Source: JAMXLO01 sp041487355 (GTDB lineage Bacteria; Pseudomonadota; Alphaproteobacteria; Acetobacterales; Acetobacteraceae). From it: a stretch of DNA of 17,662 bases. The notes under the pieces are model-generated. The model was given only the letters and a program-made list of their open reading frames with translations. It did not search any database and was not told the DNA's origin. Where the stretch lies: the NCBI GenBank assembly GCA_041487355.1, contig JBGPND010000097.1, positions 1 to 17,662 of the forward strand, in the 5' to 3' direction. Positions 13,704-17,662 of the stretch are shown piece after piece. Positions within the stretch are counted from its first letter, which is position 1. Each line of letters starts with the position of its first letter. The position numbers and the translations under genes were made by a program.

Positions 13704-15659
13704 TCAGGAATGGCCATCCGACCGAAAGTCGGTTCCAGCGACACGATGGTCAGTCCAAAACTGATCGTTGCGGCCTGAGAATCCTCGCGGCTGATCAGAT
13801 TGATGCTGCGCCGACACGTTGGGATCGTGCTGATCGAACAGCACATCACCGGCGTCTAGTTGCCTCGGGAGCACGCCAGCCAGGGTAATGGTATTCCCAT
13901 CGAAGCGCACCACTGTCGATCCATCACGCGCAAAGGTAACGGTCAGATCGGGAAACGTCGCCCCCGTTCTCGTATTCTCAAAGTCCAGCGTGTCGACGCC
14001 GGGGGCAAAATCAGTTATCGTAACCGAATGACCGGAACCGAGAAACACGAAACTGTCGTGTCCGGCGCTACCGGTCAGTTGTTGGTTGGATCCGAGGCCG
14101 GCCACAATCGTATCATCTGCGGGCCCGCCTGCAACTATAGCGTTATCCGCGTCAATGCCGATGACCAACTGCGGCGAATCAGGATGCTCCGGCGCAACGT
14201 CGCTCGTATGCCTGTCGCTGAACAGGAAGGCATTCGGCTGCGCGATCTTGGTGTCGGTATCCCGCATGATCAGGTCGGACAACGTAGTATTTTTTATCTG
14301 CTTAAGTATAGCCGGGCCGAAACCCTGGTTCTCGAACCACAACGGGTCGCCGTCCCTCAGAGCCGTAAATTGCCTGGCGATAATTGCCTGAAACGTTGAA
14401 CCGACAAGCGCGCCGTCGGCCGGGTCTTCCGCCAATCCGCCAATCCACAGTTCGATCTTGTTTACGTCCCCCCCGTAGACGGCGGAGAGATTTGCCGCAA
14501 CCGATGGGTCGCTGGTCAACTGACTTATGGATGAAAAGGGGGGCAGGCCCAAAGCCACGCGAGTCTGATTGAGCGTGCCCATACCCAGGTCGCGGCCGCG
14601 CTCGATATTGATCGCGGCCAGATCCTGCCCGGCAGGCGGATCGATGAGCAGATTACGGAGTGAATCGACGAGGTGCACGTCGTACTTCTGGGAGATGTCC
14701 CCGATCAAATGGCGCAACAGGCCTGAAGCCCCGCCGTTCGCCTGAAACGTAGCTGTCGGCTCGAAAAAGGCATTTGCAAGACTTTGGTTGCCAGATTCGT
14801 TCCCGTTATTGTCGGTATAGGCAATCGCCTCCGATACGATGCTGTGGCCAAAGCGGTAGGCAGAACCCGCAAATTCCTGAGTTATGCGCGGGTCTACGGT
14901 TGGGTCGAACCCTCGATATTGACCGGGGGCTTCCGAACCAAGCAGGAGCGGGAGGAACTCGCTGTAGGTAATATTCTGAATTTCCGCGGTAACGATAGAC
15001 CGGGCCATATTGTAGACTTGGTCGCCATTCCAATTCGGGTTCTGCTCCTGAAGCTGATCAGCCCAATAGTTGTGCTCACGTACCATCAAAGTTTGCAGCG
15101 CGGTAAGATCAGGGTTTTCCGCAGCGCGCGCGTCACCGGCCACGTACTGCCCATTGACCTCAGGGAGGTTGTCGCCGGGCGACATCCGCATGTGACCGTC
15201 GGGCGTCCGAAGGCTGGCCGCTGTGGTGGCATCGGAGCCATACACCATCGATGCATCAAGCCAGCCAGTCACCGAATTCACCTGTGTCCCAGTCGCTGGA
15301 TCAACGACGGCGCGGGTCAGCGAGATTGTGCTGCCGGGCACAAAGGTGGGGTCGTTCGCAGGGACGGCGATGCCTATACTGTTCACGCCGTCATTGGCGG
15401 TCAGGTCCAGGTCATGATCGATGAACTGTCCCCAAGCGTACATCATCCCGGAATATGGCGGGCCTTCAAGCGTGCCATTCCCGGCAACCACGATGTTGCT
15501 GACGAGGCGCGCATTCGGTCCGTCGATCGGCGTGTTGGTGGTGCCAGGCGCAAAGTTTGGCGGAGCAATACGGACCTCGGCCGACCCGGCGGCATTCCAC
15601 GAGGAGTGAGCGGAGAGATTGCTTCCACCAAAAGAGTAGTTTTCAACCGTATTCGCCAT
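13704..15659 (-). CDS. Animal-type haem peroxidase with RTX-like C-terminus (probably secreted)
   Basis: A 651-residue peroxidase of the animal haem (peroxidase-cyclooxygenase) superfamily. Expected active-site motifs are present: WGQFIDHDLDLT with the distal His and the haem-linking Asp, the calcium loop before VTGWLDASMVYGSD, GDARAAENPDL with the catalytic Arg and haem-linking Glu, TLMVREHN, and SAYRFGHSIVSE with the proximal His. It oxidises halides or small substrates with H2O2. Near the C-terminus NAIVAGGPADDTIVAGLG and GSAGHDSFVFLGSGHSVTIT are RTX-like repeats, followed by FAPGVDTLDF, so type I secretion without a signal peptide is likely; no secretion genes are in this window. The ATG at 15659 has AGGGGG upstream and the protein starts MANTVENYSFGG; an ATG at 15758 is less likely. 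GC content is visibly lower than in the neighbours, suggesting transfer. The last 40 residues look extraneous. Confidence 0.9.
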   Translation of the reverse strand: MANTVENYSFGGSNLSAHSSWNAAGSAEVRIAPPNFAPGTTNTPIDGPNARLVSNIVVAGNGTLEGPPYSGMMYAWGQFIDHDLDLTANDGVNSIGIAVPANDPTFVPGSTISLTRAVVDPATGTQVNSVTGWLDASMVYGSDATTAASLRTPDGHMRMSPGDNLPEVNGQYVAGDARAAENPDLTALQTLMVREHNYWADQLQEQNPNWNGDQVYNMARSIVTAEIQNITYSEFLPLLLGSEAPGQYRGFDPTVDPRITQEFAGSAYRFGHSIVSEAIAYTDNNGNESGNQSLANAFFEPTATFQANGGASGLLRHLIGDISQKYDVHLVDSLRNLLIDPPAGQDLAAINIERGRDLGMGTLNQTRVALGLPPFSSISQLTSDPSVAANLSAVYGGDVNKIELWIGGLAEDPADGALVGSTFQAIIARQFTALRDGDPLWFENQGFGPAILKQIKNTTLSDLIMRDTDTKIAQPNAFLFSDRHTSDVAPEHPDSPQLVIGIDADNAIVAGGPADDTIVAGLGSNQQLTGSAGHDSFVFLGSGHSVTITDFAPGVDTLDFENTRTGATFPDLTVTFARDGSTVVRFDGNTITLAGVLPRQLDAGDVLFDQHDPNVSAQHQSDQPRGFSGRNDQFWTDHRVAGTDFRSDGHS

Positions 15660-16039
15660 CTTGGGCCCCCTGATCAGTCCATGCACAAAGACAGCATTAG
15701 AGTTTACTGTCCAGAACAGCCTGGCCATTGCCCGCGGGCGAATGGGACAGAACTTCAACTGGAACTGGTGACATTAGTGTCATGATCGCACAGAACAGCG
15801 CAAAGCCTGTCCCAGCGCAGCTAGCAACGTAGCTGCTGATCATGACGCTCGACTGCAACGCAGCGTGTCTGCATTGCTACACAATCACCTTAATGACGGT
15901 CAACTCTTTTGACTTGGATTCACGAAGATACCCGACGAGAAACCAAGATTTTCACATCTGAGCTGCTTGACGAGCAGTAGTTTGGGAAAACATGTCCACT
16001 GGACGCAGCGCCGCGCGATGCGTAAGCTTGTATTTCAGC
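15660..16039. other. AT-richer non-coding stretch upstream of the peroxidase
   Basis: About 380 bases without a convincing gene. It must contain the peroxidase promoter, since that gene starts at 15659. TGACA-TTAG-TGTCA (15769-15782) is a clean 5-bp palindrome 110 bases before the start codon. On the minus strand, TTGACC at 15903-15898 followed by a poor -10 (TGTAGC) is the only -35-like box I noted. Towards 15950-16040 it merges into the degraded resolvase remnant. Confidence 0.4.
15769..15782. promoter_or_regulatory. TGACA-N4-TGTCA palindrome upstream of peroxidase
   Basis: A perfect 5-4-5 palindrome 110 bases upstream of the peroxidase start. Size and symmetry suit a dimeric regulator, but no regulator gene is nearby and the site occurs once in the region read. 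Chance occurrence cannot be excluded. Confidence 0.25.
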
Positions 16040-16215
16040 CTTATTTGCTGGCGATCTTCCGCAGCACTCTCCTCGCCCCGGTCGCGGCGCTTGATCGCTT
16101 TCTTCTGCTGGTGCGGCGTCAGCTTGGGCTTTAGCTGAACTTCACGCCGCGCGCGGATCAGCTCGCGCTCGAATTGGCGAGGCCGCCCAGGATGGTCAGC
16201 ACGCTGCCGCTCATG
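16040..16215 (-). pseudogene. Serine resolvase (TnpR-like) remnant, frameshifted
   Basis: Minus-strand translation gives MSGSVLTILGGLAN in one frame (about 16213-16175) and, one frame over, QFERELIRARREVQLKPKLTPHQQKKAIKRRDRGEE (read in two parts: QFERELIRARRE, then KPKLTPHQQKKAIKRRD). In intact Tn3-type resolvases these are continuous: ...LGGLAEFERELIRAR..., about 15 residues, then KPKLTPHQQ.... So one base is missing near 16172, a short stretch after RAR is deleted, and another shift follows RRDRGEE, where the alternative frame reads VLRKIAS. The catalytic N-terminal serine domain is absent. A 112-codon open frame (15952-16290) spans the remnant by chance. It lies just downstream of the tyrosine recombinase and about 2.4 kb from the transposase fragment, supporting a decayed Tn3-type element. 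Confidence 0.8.
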
Positions 16216-16401
16216 CCCGACCTGGAGCCCACGAGACGAAAGTGCTCCAATTGTCTGGCAGCCAGAAAGTGTCCGAGAATGGCCTCGCACGACGAGAACG
16301 CGGGCAGGCCTTCCTGTTCTGTTCTCGTGAACCGGACACCTGCGCCACCTTCGTGTCGTTACCCCGACCTGCGACGCTGCACAAGCCCCGGATTTTGCAC
16401 G

Positions 16402-17394
16402 CTACACCCTGATCCGCTCCACCTCGTCGAGGCTGAGTTCCTCGCGCCGGCGATCGTAGAGCTGCGTCGTGCGCGTCGAGGCATGGTTCGCCATCTGCGC
16501 AGCCTTCTCCAGCGTGCCGCCGTTCTTCAGATACGCGGTAATCCCGGTCGCCCGGAAACTGTGATTGCCAAGTTTGGTCGCGATGCCGGCTGCGGCGGCC
16601 CGACGGCCGATCATCATATAGGTGTTCGCCTGGGGCAGAGGCGTGCGGGTGAGCTGGCCGGTGCCGCGCCCGATGGTACGGAACAGCGGCCCCTTGGGAT
16701 CTTCGGCAAGGCCCGCCTGGTCGATGTAGGCGGTGAGATAGGCTTCGAGGTTGTGGTGGCACGGCATGGCGTGCGGCTTGCCGCCTTTCTCGTGCAGCCG
16801 CACCCATAGCCGGCGGTTCTGCGTGAACACGTCCTCAACCTTCATCCCGAGCGCCGCGCCGATCCGCGCGAAGCTGAAGACCATCACTCCGATCAGCGCC
16901 CGGTCGCGCAGGCCCGCCGGCGTCGTCACGTCGATGCTGTCGATCAGCGCGCGCGCCTCCGCCGGCTCCAGCACCGGCGTCTTGCCGGCTTTCACCACAT
17001 GCGACGGACCGCGCACGGAGTGGGCCGGGTTCGCCGGCACCACCTGGCCGGTCACCAGCCAGTCGAACAGGTGACGGATCGCCGCGAGCCGCAGCTTGAC
17101 GGAGGGAGCCGCACTTTCCTGCTGCTGCAACTCGATCCAGGCGGAGACGTGGAGCGGCTGCACAACCGTAATCGACGGCACGCCGTTGTCGTCGCACCAG
17201 GCCAGAAACTCCGCCACGGCGCGGCCGTAGGCCCGCCGCGTGTGCGGGTTGCGGATGTTGGCGGCGAAGAATTCCAGGAAGCGAAGCGAGGCGCGCTCGC
17301 CGGATGCTGCGATCAGCGCCGGCACGGGATGCGCCGCGCGCAAGCGGGCGGTGATCCTGGTCGGGCTGGTGGTGACGGGGTACTGGTCGGTCAT
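16402..17394 (-). CDS. Tyrosine recombinase / site-specific integrase
   Basis: A 330-residue complete tyrosine recombinase. The N-terminal SAM-like DNA-binding domain spans about residues 35-130 (FLEFFAANIRNPHTRRAYGR, ESAAPSVKLRLAAIRHLFDW). The catalytic domain has Arg in FSFARIGAALGM, the beta-hairpin Lys in HEKGGKPHAMP, H-x-x-R in NHSFRATGITAYL, His in MANHASTRTTQ, and the nucleophile Tyr in TTQLYDRRR. All active-site residues are present, so it is likely active. It resembles XerC/D-like integrases often carried on alphaproteobacterial plasmids and islands. Its ATG overlaps the stop of the 84-residue gene (ATGA), so the two form one translational unit. The neighbouring resolvase and transposase remnants support a mobile region. 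No attachment site could be identified. Confidence 0.93.
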   Translation of the reverse strand: MTDQYPVTTSPTRITARLRAAHPVPALIAASGERASLRFLEFFAANIRNPHTRRAYGRAVAEFLAWCDDNGVPSITVVQPLHVSAWIELQQQESAAPSVKLRLAAIRHLFDWLVTGQVVPANPAHSVRGPSHVVKAGKTPVLEPAEARALIDSIDVTTPAGLRDRALIGVMVFSFARIGAALGMKVEDVFTQNRRLWVRLHEKGGKPHAMPCHHNLEAYLTAYIDQAGLAEDPKGPLFRTIGRGTGQLTRTPLPQANTYMMIGRRAAAAGIATKLGNHSFRATGITAYLKNGGTLEKAAQMANHASTRTTQLYDRRREELSLDEVERIRV

Positions 17395-17645
17395 CCGCGT
17401 GGCCTCATGATGCTGCCCGGCGGAACCCCACCCAGCTTGCTGGTTCTCTGGTATTCGGCGGCGAGTGCGTCACGATCCGGGCCGGCCGGGCCGCACACGA
17501 CGCGCCGCTGATGATGATCGCGGACATGCCGGGCGGCGGAATGCCAGGGGCGATCATCGGTCATCGGGCCTTCGATGGAGAAGAAGCCCTGGTCATGGTC
17601 GGCGACGATCAGGAAGAATGGCTGGGTGGGATCGGTCTCGGGCAT
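17391..17645 (-). CDS. Small protein translationally coupled to the integrase, unknown function
   Basis: An 84-residue protein starting MPETDPTQPFFLIVADHDQG, continuing with FFSIEGPMTDDRPWHSAARH and a basic, histidine-rich segment (RHVRDHHQRRVVCGPAGPDR), ending GGVPPGSIMRPRG. No membrane span, signal peptide or known domain is recognised. An in-frame TAG four codons upstream of the ATG at 17645 fixes the start at or after it. Its stop overlaps the integrase start by 4 bases (ATGA), a close tie that argues for a real gene with a role linked to the recombinase, perhaps as an accessory or regulatory factor; that role is inference. No good ribosome-binding site is visible in the 17 bases left before the window edge. 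Confidence 0.72.
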   Translation of the reverse strand: MPETDPTQPFFLIVADHDQGFFSIEGPMTDDRPWHSAARHVRDHHQRRVVCGPAGPDRDALAAEYQRTSKLGGVPPGSIMRPRG

Positions 17646-17662
17646 GGGGCCAGTCTACCCCG

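Noticed and set aside
13718..13732. CCGAC-CGAAA-GTCGG hairpin near the peroxidase stop as a terminator
   Set aside because: It lies inside the coding end of the open frame, has only a 5-bp stem and no T-tract.
14784..15785. 333-codon plus-strand frame opposite the peroxidase
   Set aside because: The peroxidase on the minus strand has every catalytic motif; the plus frame shows no recognisable domain.
16268..16345. GTGTCCG...CGGACAC inverted sequences as a resolvase recombination (res) site
   Set aside because: Only 7 bases match, spacing does not fit the three-subsite layout, and the nearby resolvase is degraded.

Overview
This is a GC-rich bacterial chromosome segment, most likely alphaproteobacterial and probably Acetobacteraceae/Rhodospirillales. 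That placement rests on codon use, the families present and the interspersed palindromic repeats; no rRNA or marker gene confirms it. The left 12.6 kb is dense housekeeping and accessory metabolism. The right 5 kb is a patchwork of mobile-element remnants around one foreign-looking gene.

Left part. A minus-strand pair encodes a 3-hydroxyisobutyryl-CoA hydrolase and a major facilitator superfamily (MFS) transporter cut by the window edge. A gap holding a palindromic repeat separates it from a divergent five-gene plus-strand operon (1984-6506): a PotD-like periplasmic solute-binding protein, a STAS-MlaE permease, an MlaF-type ATPase, an MCE-domain (MlaD-type) protein and a PqiC-like auxiliary lipoprotein. 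All four junctions overlap by 1-4 bases, so translation is probably coupled. The last four genes form a recognisable MCE lipid-transport ABC system between inner and outer membrane. The coupled polyamine-type binding protein is unexpected there and is the most interesting functional lead. A small cysteine-rich lipoprotein gene converges on the operon.

Middle part. YfgM-like protein, BamB-like lipoprotein and Der GTPase follow in the order also seen in E. coli (outer-membrane protein assembly and ribosome biogenesis). A repeat hairpin, a duplicated-fold membrane protein, a perfect 32-bp inverted repeat and a convergent NAD-dependent epimerase come next.

Right part (about 12.6-17.66 kb). It holds a 278-bp miniature element with 38-bp Tn3-type ends, abutting a Tn3 transposase fragment that lacks its N-terminal three quarters. 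Then come a lower-GC secreted animal-type haem peroxidase with an RTX-like C-terminus, a frameshifted resolvase remnant, and an intact tyrosine recombinase coupled to a small conserved-looking protein. This looks like a decayed integrative region carrying the peroxidase as cargo.

No rRNA, tRNA, CRISPR array or replication origin was seen.
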